Source of the DNA: Loxodes magnus
Taxonomy: Eukaryota > Ciliophora > Karyorelictea > Loxodida > Loxodidae
Assembly: GCA_946699065.1 (NCBI GenBank)
Contig: CAMPDV010000360.1
Location: forward strand, 186,001-250,000
Direction: 5' to 3'
DNA length: 64,000 bases
Positions 23,896 through 38,800 of this stretch are shown one piece after another. Position 1 is the stretch's first letter. Each line of letters starts with the position of its first letter. A program made the translations under genes and the position numbers. The notes beneath the pieces were generated by a model. That model had not been told where the DNA came from. It saw only the letters and a list, made by a program, of their open reading frames with translations, and searched no databases.

Positions 23896-26800
23896 ATGGA
23901 AGTGAAGATAAGAATGATTTTTCTATCTGCCTTATTTCTTTTCCAAAATTACAGTATAGTTGCCGTGTCAAATGAAGTATATGTTACAACACCTGAAGTG
24001 TTTCAAGCTCTTAATCTGAACTAATCAATAGGAACAAAAGAATTCCCGCTAATTTCAATATCTTAAGCATTATACAATCTAGAAGAAGGTAAACTTCACA
24101 CAGTCTTAATGTCTCCACATAAGCATTTAATGGATTGTTTGAACTGTGCATAATGCATGGATAGTTGTGAAATAGTAAGAGGAGGATCCTAAGGATAAAG
24201 AGAAAAAAATATCACAATAAAGACATATGAAAATTGTTCTTAATAGGAATACTAAATAGAAATGTGCTTAAATAATTCCAAAATAGCAGTAATATAAATT
24301 ATTAAAAGCACAATTTAAATTTTTATAAAAAACGAAAATTTAGTAATATAAAATATAAAAATAATAGGATGGTAATAATAAGAAAAATATCTCATAAAGG
24401 CAAATAACTCTTAAATAAGCTTGGAAGATATTTAAGTTACTGAAATGAAATACAGTTTTGATTATCTTATAAATACAATCATAAATAAAATTAGCAATTG
24501 CTCGTTTTTATAAAACTCAGCACAATAAATAGGAGGCGTTTTTTATTTAACAAATTATTCAAGAATAGATTTGATAGTCCAATCTCAAATATTTGCAAAT
24601 AATGCAAGTAAAGGAGGTTTCGCATATTTACAAAACTCTTATATAAGTAGAATCGATAATTGCACATTTTAATAAAACACAGCTCAATAAATAGGAGGCG
24701 TTTTTTATTTAACAAACTATTCAAGAATAGATTTGATAGTTCAATCTCAAATGATTGCCAATAACGCTAGATTCGGAGAATTCGCCTATTTACAAAACTC
24801 TAATATAAGTAGTATTGAAAATTGCTCATTTCAACAAAATTCAGCTGAATGATCCGGAGCAATTTTTAACTTAGCAGACTACTCAAGAATAGATTTGATA
24901 GTCCAATCTCAAATGATTGCCAATAACGCTAGTAGAGGAGGATTCGCCTATTTACAAAACTCTTATATAAGTAGTATTGAAAATTGCTCATTTCAACAAA
25001 ATTCAGCTGAATCATCCGGAGCAATTTTTAACTTAGCAGACTACTCAAGAATAGATTTGATAGTCCAATCTCAAATGATTGCCAATAACGCTAGTAGAGG
25101 AGGATTCGCCTATTTACAAAACTCTAATATAAGTAGTATTGAAAATTGCTCATTTTAATAAAACTCAGCACAATAAATAGGAGGCGTTTTTTATTTAACA
25201 AACTATTCAAGAATAGATTTGATAGTTCAATCTCAAATGATTGCCAATAACGCTAGATTAGGAGGATTCGCCTATTTACAAAACTCTAATATAAGTAGTA
25301 TTGAAAATTGCTCATTTCAACAAAATTCAGCACAATAAATAGGAGGCGTTTTTTATTTAACAAACTATTCAAGAATAGATTTGATAGTTCAATCTCAAAT
25401 GATTGCCAATAACGCTAGATTAGGAGGATTCGCCTATTTACAAAACTCTAATATAAGTAGTATTGAAAATTGCTCATTTCAACAAAATTCAGCTGAATGA
25501 TCCGGAGCAATTTTTAACTTAGCAGACTACTCAAGAATAGATTTGATAGTTCAATCTCAAATGATTGCCAATAACGCTAGAATCGGAGGCTTCGCCTATT
25601 TACAAAACTCTTATATAAGTAGTATTGAAAATTGCTCATTTCAACAAAATTCAGCTGAATCATCCGGAGCAATTTTTAACTTAGCAGACTACTCAAGAAT
25701 AGATTTGATAGTCCAATCTCAAATGATTGCCAATAACGCTAGTAGAGGAGGATTCGCCTATTTACAAAACTCTAATATAAGTAGTATTGAAAATTGCTCA
25801 TTTTAATAAAACTCAGCACAATAAATAGGAGGCGTTTTTTATTTAACAAACTATTCAAGAATAGATTTGATAGTTCAATCTCAAATGATTGCCAATAACG
25901 CTAGATTAGGAGGATTCGCCTATTTACAAAACTCTAATATAAGTAGTATTGAAAATTGCTCATTTCAACAAAATTCAGCTGAATGATCCGGAGCAATTTT
26001 TAACTTAGCAGACTACTCAAGAATAGATTTGATAGTTCAATCTCAAATGATTGCCAATAACGCTAGAATCGGAGGCTTCGCCTATTTACAAAACTCTTAT
26101 ATAAGTAGTATTGAAAATTGCTCATTTCAACAAAATTCAGCTGAATCATCCGGAGCAATTTTTAACTTAGCAGACTACTCAAGAATAGATTTGATAGTTC
26201 AATCTCAAATGATTGCCAATAACGCTAGAATCGGAGGCTTCGCCTATTTACAAAACTCTTATATAAGTAGTATTGAAAATTGCTCATTTCAACAAAACTC
26301 AGCTGAATGATCCGGAGCAATTTTTAACTTAGCAGACTAATCAAGAATAGATTTGATAGTCCAATCTCAAATGATTGCCAATAACGCTAGAATCGGAGGC
26401 TTCGCCTATTTACAAAACTCTTATATAAGTAGTATTGAAAATTGCTCATTTCAACAAAATTCAGCTGAATCATCCGGAGCAATTTTTAACTTAGCAGACT
26501 ACTCAAGAATAGATTTGATAGTCCAATCTCAAATGATTGCCAATAACGCTAGTAGAGGAGGATTCGCCTATTTACAAAACTCTAATATAAGTAGTATTGA
26601 AAATTGCTCATTTTAATAAAACTCAGCACAATAAATAGGAGGCGTTTTTTATTTAACAAACTATTCAAGAATAGATTTGATAGTTCAATCTCAAATGATT
26701 GCCAATAACGCTAGATTAGGAGGATTCGCCTATTTACAAAACTCTAATATAAGTAGTATTGAAAATTGCTCATTTCAACAAAATTCAGCTGAATGATCCG

Positions 26801-29800
26801 GAGCAATTTTTAACTTAGCAGACTACTCAAGAATAGATTTGATAGTTCAATCTCAAATGATTGCCAATAACGCTAGAATCGGAGGCTTCGCCTATTTACA
26901 AAACTCTTATATAAGTAGTATTGAAAATTGCTCATTTCAACAAAATTCAGCTGAATCATCCGGAGCAATTTTTAACTTAGCAGACTACTCAAGAATAGAT
27001 TTGATAGTTCAATCTCAAATGATTGCCAATAACGCTAGAATCGGAGGATTCGCCTATTTACAAAACTCTAATATAAGTAGTATTGAAAATTGCTCATTTT
27101 AATAAAACTCAGCACAATAAATAGGAGGCGTTTTTTATTTAACAAACTATTCAAGAATAGATTTGATAGTTCAATCTAAAATGATTGCCAATAACGCTAG
27201 ATTAGGAGGATTCGCCTATTTACAAAACTCTTATATAAGTAGTATGGAAAATTGCTCATTTCAACAAAATTCAGCTGAATGATCCGGAGCAATTTTTAAC
27301 TTAGCAGACTACTCAAGAATAGATTTGATAGTTCAATCTCAAATGATTGCCAATAACGCTAGATTAGGAGGATTCGCCTATTTACAAAACTCTTATATAA
27401 GTAGTATTGAAAATTGCTCATTTCAACAAAATTCAGCTGAATGATCCGGAGCAATTTTTAACTTAGCAGACTACTCAAGAATAGATTTGATAGTCCAATC
27501 TCAAATGATTGCCAATAACGCTAGAATCGGAGGATTCGCCTATTTACAAAACTCTAATATAAGTAGTATTGAAAATTGCTCATTTCAACAAAATTCAGCT
27601 GAATGATCCGGAGCAATTTTTAACTTAGCAGACTAATCAAGAATAGATTTGATAGTCCAATCTCAAATGATTGCCAATAACGCTAGAATCGGAGGCTTCG
27701 CCTATTTACAAAACTCTTATATAAGTAGTATTGAAAATTGCTCATTTCAACAAAATTCAGCTGAATCATCCGGAGCAATTTTTAACTTAGCAGACTACTC
27801 AAGAATAGATTTGATAGTCCAATCTCAAATGATTGCCAATAACGCTAGTAGAGGAGGATTCGCCTATTTACAAAACTCTAATATAAGTAGTATTGAAAAT
27901 TGCTCATTTTAATAAAACTCAGCACAATAAATAGGAGGCGTTTTTTATTTAACAAACTATTCAAGAATAGATTTGATAGTTCAATCTCAAATGATTGCCA
28001 ATAACGCTAGATTAGGAGGATTCGCCTATTTACAAAACTCTAATATAAGTAGTATTGAAAATTGCTCATTTCAACAAAATTCAGCTGAATGATCCGGAGC
28101 AATTTTTAACTTAGCAGACTACTCAAGAATAGATTTGATAGTTCAATCTCAAATGATTGCCAATAACGCTAGAATCGGAGGCTTCGCCTATTTACAAAAC
28201 TCTTATATAAGTAGTATTGAAAATTGCTCATTTCAACAAAATTCAGCTGAATCATCCGGAGCAATTTTTAACTTAGCAGACTACTCAAGAATAGATTTGA
28301 TAGTTCAATCTCAAATGATTGCCAATAACGCTAGAATCGGAGGCTTCGCCTATTTACAAAACTCTTATATAAGTAGTATTGAAAATTGCTCATTTCAACA
28401 AAATTCAGCTGAATCATCCGGAGCAATTTTTAACTTAGCAGACTACTCAAGAATAGATTTGATAGTCCAATCTCAAATGATTGCCAATAACGCTAGTAGA
28501 GGAGGATTCGCCTATTTACAAAACTCTAATATAAGTAGTATTGAAAATTGCTCATTTTAATAAAACTCAGCACAATAAATAGGAGGCGTTTTTTATTTAA
28601 CAAACTATTCAAGAATAGATTTGATAGTTCAATCTCAAATGATTGCCAATAACGCTAGAATCGGAGGCTTCGCCTATTTACAAAACTCTTATATAAGTAG
28701 TATTGAAAATTGCTCATTTCAACAAAATTCAGCTGAATCATCCGGAGCAATTTTTAACTTAGCAGACTACTCAAGAATAGATTTGATAGTTCAATCTCAA
28801 ATGATTGCCAATAACGCTAGAATCGGAGGCTTCGCCTATTTACAAAACTCTTATATAAGTAGTATTGAAAATTGCTCATTTCAACAAAATTCAGCTGAAT
28901 CATCCGGAGCAATTTTTAACTTAGCAGACTACTCAAGAATAGATTTGATAGTCCAATCTCAAATGATTGCCAATAACGCTAGTAGAGGAGGATTCGCCTA
29001 TTTACAAAACTCTAATATAAGTAGTATTGAAAATTGCTCATTTTAATAAAACTCAGCACAATAAATAGGAGGCGTTTTTTTATTTAACAAACTATTCAAG
29101 AATAGATTTGATAGTTCAATCTCAAATGATTGCCAATAACGCTAGAATCGGAGGCTTCGCCTATTTACAAAACTCTTATATAAGTAGTATTGAAAATTGC
29201 TCATTTCAACAAAATTCAGCTGAATCATCCGGAGCAATTTTTAACTTAGCAGACTACTCAAGAATAGATTTGATAGTTCAATCTCAAATGATTGCCAATA
29301 ACGCTAGAATCGGAGGCTTCGCCTATTTACAAAACTCTTATATAAGTAGTATTGAAAATTGCTCATTTTAATAAAACTCAGCACAATAAATAGGAGGCGT
29401 TTTTTATTTAACAAACTATTCAAGAATAGATTTGATAGTTCAATCTCAAATGATTGCCAATAACGCTAGTAGAGGAGGATTCGCCTATTTACAAAACTCT
29501 AATATAAGTAGTATTGAAAATTGCTCATTTCAACAAAATTCAGCTGAATGATCCGGAGCAATTTTTAACTTAGCAGACTAATCAAGAATAGATTTGATAG
29601 TCCAATCTAAAATGATCGCAAATAACGCTAGTAGAGGAGGATTTACCTCATTGTAAAACTCTTATATAAGTAGAATCGATAATTGCACATTTTAATAAAA
29701 CTCAGCACAATAAATAGGAGGCGTTTTTTATTTAACAAACTATTCAAGAATAGATTTGATAGTTCAATCTCAAATGATTGCCAATAACGCTAGATTAGGA

Positions 29801-32800
29801 GGATTCGCCTATTTACAAAACTCTAATATAAGTAGTATTGAAAATTGCTCATTTCAACAAAATTCAGCTAAATGATCCGGAGCAATTTTTAACTTAGCAG
29901 ACTACTCAAGAATAGATTTGATAGTCCAATCTCAAATGATTGCCAATAACGCTAGAATCGGAGGCTTCGCCTATTTACAAAACTCTTATATAAGTAGTAT
30001 TGAAAATTGCTCATTTTAATAAAACTCAGCTGAATGATCCGGAGCAATTTTTAACTTAGCAGACTACTCAAGAATAGATTTGATAGTTCAATCTCAAATG
30101 ATTGCCAATAACGCTAGATTCGGAGATTCGCCTATTTACAAAACTCTAATATAAGTAGTATTGAAAATTGCTCATTTTAATAAAACTCAGCACAATAAAT
30201 AGGAGGCGTTTTTTATTTAACAAACTATTCAAGAATAGATTTGATAGTTCAATCTCAAATGATTGCCAATAACGCTAGATTAGGAGGATTCGCCTATTTA
30301 CAAAACTCTAATATAAGTAGTATTGAAAATTGCTCATTTCAACAAAATTCAGCTGAATGATCCGGAGCAATTTTTAACTTAGCAGACTACTCAAGAATAG
30401 ATTTGATAGTTCAATCTCAAATGATTGCCAATAACGCTAGAATCGGAGGCTTCGCCTATTTACAAAACTCTTATATAAGTAGTATTGAAAATTGCTCATT
30501 TCAACAAAATTCAGCTGAATCATCCGGAGCAATTTTTAACTTAGCAGACTACTCAAGAATAGATTTGATAGTTCAATCTCAAATGATTGCCAATAACGCT
30601 AGAATCGGAGGCTTCGCCTATTTACAAAACTCTTATATAAGTAGTATTGAAAATTGCTCATTTCAACAAAATTCAGCTGAATCATCCGGAGCAATTTTTA
30701 ACTTAGCAGACTACTCAAGAATAGATTTGATAGTTCAATCTCAAATGATTGCCAATAACGCTAGAATCGGAGGCTTCGCCTATTTACAAAACTCTTATAT
30801 AAGTAGTATTGAAAATTGCTCATTTCAACAAAATTCAGCTGAATCATCCGGAGCAATTTTTAACTTAGCAGACTACTCAAGAATAGATTTGATAGTCCAA
30901 TCTCAAATGATTGCCAATAACGCTAGTAGAGGAGGATTCGCCTATTTACAAAACTCTAATATAAGTAGTATTGAAAATTGCTCATTTTAATAAAACTCAG
31001 CACAATAAATAGGAGGCGTTTTTTATTTAACAAACTATTCAAGAATAGATTTGATAGTTCAATCTCAAATGATTGCCAATAACGCTAGATTAGGAGGATT
31101 CGCCTATTTACAAAACTCTAATATAAGTAGTATTGAAAATTGCTCATTTCAACAAAATTCAGCTGAATGATCCGGAGCAATTTTTAACTTAGCAGACTAC
31201 TCAAGAATAGATTTGATAGTTCAATCTCAAATGATTGCCAATAACGCTAGAATCGGAGGCTTCGCCTATTTACAAAACTCTAATATAAGTAGTATTGAAA
31301 ATTGCTCATTTCAACAAAATTCAGCTGAATCATCCGGAGCAATTTTTAACTTAGCAGACTACTCAAGAATAGATTTGATAGTTCAATCTCAAATGATTGC
31401 CAATAACGCTAGAATCGGAGGCTTCGCCTATTTACAAAACTCTTATATAAGTAGTATTGAAAATTGCTCATTTCAACAAAATTCAGCTGAATCATCCGGA
31501 GCAATTTTTAACTTAGCAGACTACTCAAGAATAGATTTGATAGTTCAATCTCAAATGATTGCCAATAACGCTAGAATCGGAGGCTTCGCCTATTTACAAA
31601 ACTCTTATATAAGTAGTATTGAAAATTGCTCATTTCAACAAAATTCAGCTGAATCATCCGGAGCAATTTTTAACTTAGCAGACTACTCAAGAATAGATTT
31701 GATAGTCCAATCTCAAATGATTGCCAATAACGCTAGTAGAGGAGGATTCGCCTATTTACAAAACTCTAATATAAGTAGTATTGAAAATTGCTCATTTTAA
31801 TAAAACTCAGCACAATAAATAGGAGGCGTTTTTTATTTAACAAACTATTCAAGAATAGATTTGATAGTTCAATCTCAAATGATTGCCAATAACGCTAGAT
31901 TAGGAGGATTCGCCTATTTACAAAACTCTAATATAAGTAGTATTGAAAATTGCTCATTTCAACAAAATTCAGCTGAATGATCCGGAGCAATTTTTAACTT
32001 AGCAGACTACTCAAGAATAGATTTGATAGTTCAATCTCAAATGATTGCCAATAACGCTAGAATCGGAGGCTTCGCCTATTTACAAAACTCTAATATAAGT
32101 AGTATTGAAAATTGCTCATTTCAACAAAATTCAGCTGAATCATCCGGAGCAATTTTTAACTTAGCAGACTACTCAAGAATAGATTTGATAGTTCAATCTC
32201 AAATGATTGCCAATAACGCTAGAATCGGAGGCTTCGCCTATTTACAAAACTCTTATATAAGTAGTATTGAAAATTGCTCATTTCAACAAAATTCAGCTGA
32301 ATCATCCGGAGCAATTTTTTAACTTAGCAGACTACTCAAGAATAGATTTGATAGTTCAATCTAAAATGATTGCCAATAACGCTAGAATCGGAGGCTTCGC
32401 CTATTTACAAAACTCTTATATAAGTAGTATTGAAAATTGCTCATTTCAACAAAATTCAGCTGAATCATCCGGAGCAATTTTTAACTTAGCAGACTACTCA
32501 AGAATAGATTTGATAGTCCAATCTCAAATGATTGCCAATAACGCTAGTAGAGGAGGATTCGCCTATTTACAAAACTCTAATATAAGTAGTATTGAAAATT
32601 GCTCATTTTAATAAAACTCAGCACAATAAATAGGAGGCGTTTTTTATTTAACAAACTATTCAAGAATAGATTTGATAGTTCAATCTCAAATGATTGCCAA
32701 TAACGCTAGATTAGGAGGATTCGCCTATTTACAAAACTCTAATATAAGTAGTATTGAAAATTGCTCATTTCAACAAAATTCAGCTGAATGATCCGGAGCA

Positions 32801-35800
32801 ATTTTTAACTTAGCAGACTACTCAAGAATTAGATTTGATAGTTCAATCTCAAATGATTGCCAATAACGCTAGAATCGGAGGCTTCGCCTATTTACAAAAC
32901 TCTAATATAAGTAGTATTGAAAATTGCTCATTTCAACAAAATTCAGCTGAATCATCCGGAGCAATTTTTAACTTAGCAGACTACTCAAGAATAGATTTGA
33001 TAGTTCAATCTCAAATGATTGCCAATAACGCTAGAATCGGAGGCTTCGCCTATTTACAAAACTCTTATATAAGTAGTATTGAAAATTGCTCATTTCTCAA
33101 CAAAATTCAGCTGAATCATCCGGAGCAATTTTTAACTTAGCAGACTACTCAAGAATAGATTTGATAGTCCAATCTAAAATGATTGCCAATAACGCTAGAA
33201 TCGGAGGCTTCGCCTATTTACAAAACTCTTATATAAGTAGTATTGAAAATTGCTCATTTCAACAAAATTCAGCTGAATCATCCGGAGCAATTTTTAACTT
33301 AGCAGACTACTCAAGAATAGATTTGATAGTCCAATCTCAAATGATTGCCAATAACGCTAGTAGAGGAGGATTCGCCTATTTACAAAACTCTTATATAAGT
33401 AGTATTGAAAATTGCTCATTTTTAATAAAACTCAGCACAATAAATAGGAGGCGTTTTTTTATTTAACAAACTATTCAAGAATAGATTTGATAGTTCAATC
33501 TCAAATGATTGCCAATAACGCTAGATTAGGAGGATTCGCCTATTTACAAAACTCTAATATAAGTAGTATTGAAAATTGCTCATTTCAACAAAATTCAGCT
33601 GAATCATCCGGAGCAATTTTTAACTTAGCAGACTACTCAAGAATAGATTTGATAGTCCAATCTCAAATGATTGCCAATAACGCTAGAATCGGAGGCTTCG
33701 CCTATTTACAAAACTCTAATATAAGTAGTATTGAAAATTGCTCATTTCAACAAAATTCAGCTGAATCATCCGGAGCAATTTTTAACTTAGCAGACTACTC
33801 AAGAATAGATTTGATAGTTCAATCTCAAATGATTGCCAATAACGCTAGAATCGGAGGCTTCGCCTATTTACAAAACTCTTATATAAGTAGTATTGAAAAT
33901 TGCTCATTTCAACAAAATTCAGCTGAATCATCCGGAGCAATTTTTAACTTAGCAGACTACTCAAGAATAGATTTGATAGTCCAATCTAAAATGATTGCCA
34001 ATAACGCTAGAATCGGAGGCTTCGCCTATTTACAAAACTCTTATATAAGTAGTATTGAAAATTGCTCATTTCAACAAAATTCAGCTGAATCATCCGGAGC
34101 AATTTTTAACTTAGCAGACTACTCAAGAATAGATTTGATAGTCCAATCTCAAATGATTGCCAATAACGCTAGTAGAGGAGGATTCGCCTATTTACAAAAC
34201 TCTTATATAAGTAGTATTGAAAATTGCTCATTTTAATAAAACTCAGCACAATAAATAGGAGGCGTTTTTTATTTAACAAACTATTCAAGAATAGATTTGA
34301 TAGTTCAATCTCAAATGATTGCCAATAACGCTAGATTAGGAGGATTCGCCTATTTACAAAACTCTAATATAAGTAGTATTGAAAATTGCTCATTTCAACA
34401 AAATTCAGCTGAATCATCCGGAGCAATTTTTAACTTAGCAGACTACTCAAGAATAGATTTGATAGTTCAATCTCAAATGATTGCCAATAACGCTAGAATC
34501 GGAGGCTTCGCCTATTTACAAAACTCTAATATAAGTAGTATTGAAAATTGCTCATTTCAACAAAATTCAGCTGAATGATCCGGAGCAATTTTTAACTTAG
34601 CAGACTACTCAAGAATAGATTTGATAGTCCAATCTCAAATGATTGCCAATAACGCTAGAATCGGAGGCTTCGCCTATTTACAAAACTCTTATATAAGTAG
34701 TATTGAAAATTGCTCATTTCAACAAAATTCAGCTGAATCATCCGGAGCAATTTTTAACTTAGCAGACTACTCAAGAATAGATTTGATAGTCCAATCTCAA
34801 ATGATTGCCAATAACGCTAGATTAGGAGGATTCGCCTATTTACAAAACTCTAATATAAGTAGTATTGAAAATTGCTCATTTCAACAAAATTCAGCTGAAT
34901 GATCCGGAGCAATTTTTAACTTAGCAGACTACTCAAGAATAGATTTGATAGTCCAATCTCAAATGATTGCCAATAACGCTAGAATCGGAGGATTCGCCTA
35001 TTTACAAAACTCTTATATAAGTAGTATTGAAAATTGCTCATTTCAACAAAATTCAGCTGAATGATCCGGAGCAATTTTTAACTTAGCAGACTACTCAAGA
35101 ATAGATTTGATAGTCCAATCTAAAATGATCGCAAATAACGCTAGTAGAGGAGGATTTACCTCATTGTAAAACTCTTATATAAGTAGTATTGAAAATTGCT
35201 CATTTCAACAAAATTCAGCTGAATGATCCGGAGCAATTTTTAACTTAGCAGACTACTCAAGAATAGATTTGATAGTCCAATCTCAAATGATTGCCAATAA
35301 CGCTAGAATCGGAGGCTTCGCCTATTTACAAAACTCTTATATAAGTAGTATTGAAAATTGCTCATTTCAACAAAATTCAGCTGAATCATCCGGAGCAATT
35401 TTTAACTTAACAAACTATTCAAGAATAGATTTGATAGTTCAATCTCAAATGATTGCCAATAACGCTAGATTAGGAGGATTCGCCTATTTACAAAACTCTA
35501 ATATAAGTAGTATTGAAAATTGCTCATTTCAACAAAATTCAGCTGAATCATCCGGAGCAATTTTTAACTTAGCAGACTACTCAAGAATAGATTTGATAGT
35601 TCAATCTCAAATGATTGCCAATAACGCTAGAATCGGAGGCTTCGCCTATTTACAAAACTCTTATATAAGTAGTATTGAAAATTGCTCATTTCAACAAAAT
35701 TCAGCTGAATCATCCGGAGCAATTTTTAACTTAGCAGACTACTCAAGAATAGATTTGATAGTTCAATCTCAAATGATTGCCAATAACGCTAGAATCGGAG

Positions 35801-38800
35801 GCTTCGCCTATTTACAAAACTCTTATATAAGTAGTATTGAAAATTGCTCATTTCAACAAAATTCAGCTGAATCATCCGGAGCAATTTTTAACTTAGCAGA
35901 CTACTCAAGAATAGATTTGATAGTTCAATCTCAAATGATTGCCAATAACGCTAGAATCGGAGGCTTCGCCTATTTACAAAACTCTTATATAAGTAGTATT
36001 GAAAATTGCTCATTTCAACAAAATTCAGCTGAATCATCCGGAGCAATTTTTAACTTAGCAGACTACTCAAGAATAGATTTGATAGTTCAATCTCAAATGA
36101 TTGCCAATAACGCTAGAATCGGAGGCTTCGCCTATTTACAAAACTCTAATATAAGTAGTATTGAAAATTGCTCATTTTAATAAAACTCAGCACAATAAAT
36201 AGGAGGCGTTTTTTATTTAACAAACTATTCAAGAATAGATTTGATAGTTCAATCTCAAATGATTGCCAATAACGCTAGAATCGGAGGCTTCGCCTATTTA
36301 CAAAACTCTTATATAAGTAGTATTGAAAATTGCTCATTTCAACAAAATTCAGCTGAATCATCCGGAGCAATTTTTAACTTAGCAGACTACTCAAGAATAG
36401 ATTTGATAGTTCAATCTCAAATGATTGCCAATAACGCTAGAATCGGAGGCTTCGCCTATTTACAAAACTCTTATATAAGTAGTATTGAAAATTGCTCATT
36501 TCAACAAAATTCAGCTGAATCATCCGGAGCAATTTTTAACTTAGCAGACTACTCAAGAATAGATTTGATAGTCCAATCTCAAATGATTGCCAATAACGCT
36601 AGTAGAGGAGGATTCGCCTATTTACAAAACTCTAATATAAGTAGTATTGAAAATTGCTCATTTCAACAAAATTCAGCTGAATCATCCGGAGCAATTTTTA
36701 ACTTAGCAGACTACTCAAGAATAGATTTGATAGTCCAATCTCAAATGATTGCCAATAACGCTAGAATCGGAGGCTTCGCCTATTTACAAAACTCTTATAT
36801 AAGTAGTATTGAAAATTGCTCATTTCAACAAAATTCAGCTGAATGATCCGGAGCAATTTTTAACTTAGCAGACTACTCAAGAATAGATTTGATAGTCCAA
36901 TCTCAAATGATTGCCAATAACGCTAGAATCGGAGGATTCGCCTATTTACAAAACTCTTATATAAGTAGTATTGAAAATTGCTCATTTCAACAAAATTCAG
37001 CTGAATGATCCGGAGCAATTTTTAACTTAGCAGACTACTCAAGAATAGATTTGATAGTCCAATCTAAAATGATCGCAAATAACGCTAGTAGAGGAGGATT
37101 TACCTCATTGTAAAACTCTTATATAAGTAGTATTGAAAATTGCTCATTTCAACAAAATTCAGCTGAATGATCCGGAGCAATTTTTAACTTAGCAGACTAC
37201 TCAAGAATAGATTTGATAGTCCAATCTCAAATGATTGCCAATAACGCTAGAATCGGAGGATTCGCCTATTTACAAAACTCTTATATAAGTAGTATTGAAA
37301 ATTGCTCATTTCAACAAAATTCAGCTGAATCATCCGGAGCAATTTTTAACTTAGCAGACTACTCAAGAATAGATTTGATAGTCCAATCTAAAATGATCGC
37401 AAATAACGCTAGTAGAGGAGGATTTACCTCATTGTAAAACTCTTATATAAGTAGAATCGATAATTGCACATTTCAACAAAATTCAGCTGAATGATCCGGA
37501 GCAATTTTTAACTTAGCAGACTACTCAAGAATAGATTTGATAGTCCAATCTAAAATGATTGCCAATAACGCTAGAATCGGAGGCTTCGCCTATTTACAAA
37601 ACTCTAATATAAGTAGTATTGAAAATTGCTCATTTCAACAAAATTCAGCTGAATCATCCGGAGCAATTTTTAACTTAGCAGACTACTCAAGAATAGATTT
37701 GATAGTCCAATCTCAAATGATTGCCAATAACGCTAGATTAGGAGGATTCGCCTATTTACAAAACTCTTATATAAGTAGTATTGAAAATTGCTCATTTCAA
37801 CAAAATTCAGCTGAATCATCCGGAGCAATTTTTAACTTAGCAGACTACTCAAGAATAGATTTGATAGTTCAATCTCAAATGATTGCCAATAACGCTAGAT
37901 TAGGAGGCTTCGCCTATTTACAAAACTCTTATATAAGTAGTATTGAAAATTGCTCATTTCAACAAAATTCAGCTGAATCATCCGGAGCAATTTTTAACTT
38001 AGCAGACTACTCAAGAATAGATTTGATAGTTCAATCTCAAATGATTGCCAATAACGCTAGAATCGGAGGATTCGCCTATTTACAAAACTCTAATATAAGT
38101 AGTATTGAAAATTGCTCATTTCAACAAAATTCAGCTGAATGATCCGGAGCAATTTTTAACTTAGCAGACTACTCAAGAATAGATTTGATAGTCCAATCTC
38201 AAATGATTGCCAATAACGCTAGAATCGGAGGCTTCGCCTATTTACAAAACTCTTATATAAGTAGTATTGAAAATTGCTCATTTCAACAAAATTCAGCTGA
38301 ATGATCCGGAGCAATTTTTAACTTAGCAGACTACTCAAGAATAGATTTGATAGTCCAATCTCAAATGATTGCCAATAACGCTAGAATCGGAGGATTCGCC
38401 TATTTACAAAACTCTTATATAAGTAGTATTGAAAATTGCTCATTTCAACAAAATTCAGCTGAATGATCCGGAGCAATTTTTAACTTAGCAGACTACTCAA
38501 GAATAGATTTGATAGTCCAATCTAAAATGATCGCAAATAACGCTAGTAGAGGAGGATTTACCTCATTGTAAAACTCTTATATAAGTAGTATTGAAAATTG
38601 CTCATTTCAACAAAATTCAGCTGAATGATCCGGAGCAATTTTTAACTTAGCAGACTACTCAAGAATAGATTTGATAGTCCAATCTCAAATGATTGCCAAT
38701 AACGCTAGAATCGGAGGATTCGCCTATTTACAAAACTCTTATATAAGTAGTATTGAAAATTGCTCATTTCAACAAAATTCAGCTGAATCATCCGGAGCAA

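Larger units (their letters stand above)
17569..24840 (+). repeat. Cassette copy C, leading into the giant gene
   Basis: Homology with B and D begins at about 17,569 and runs through five ORFs into the surface-protein gene starting at 23,896. It is interrupted by a 1.9-kb insertion at 19,430-21,342. The further upstream part shared by B and D (56,037-57,410 in D) is missing here. C resembles B more closely than A or D in several blocks, for example around 22,160-22,300. Confidence 0.85.
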
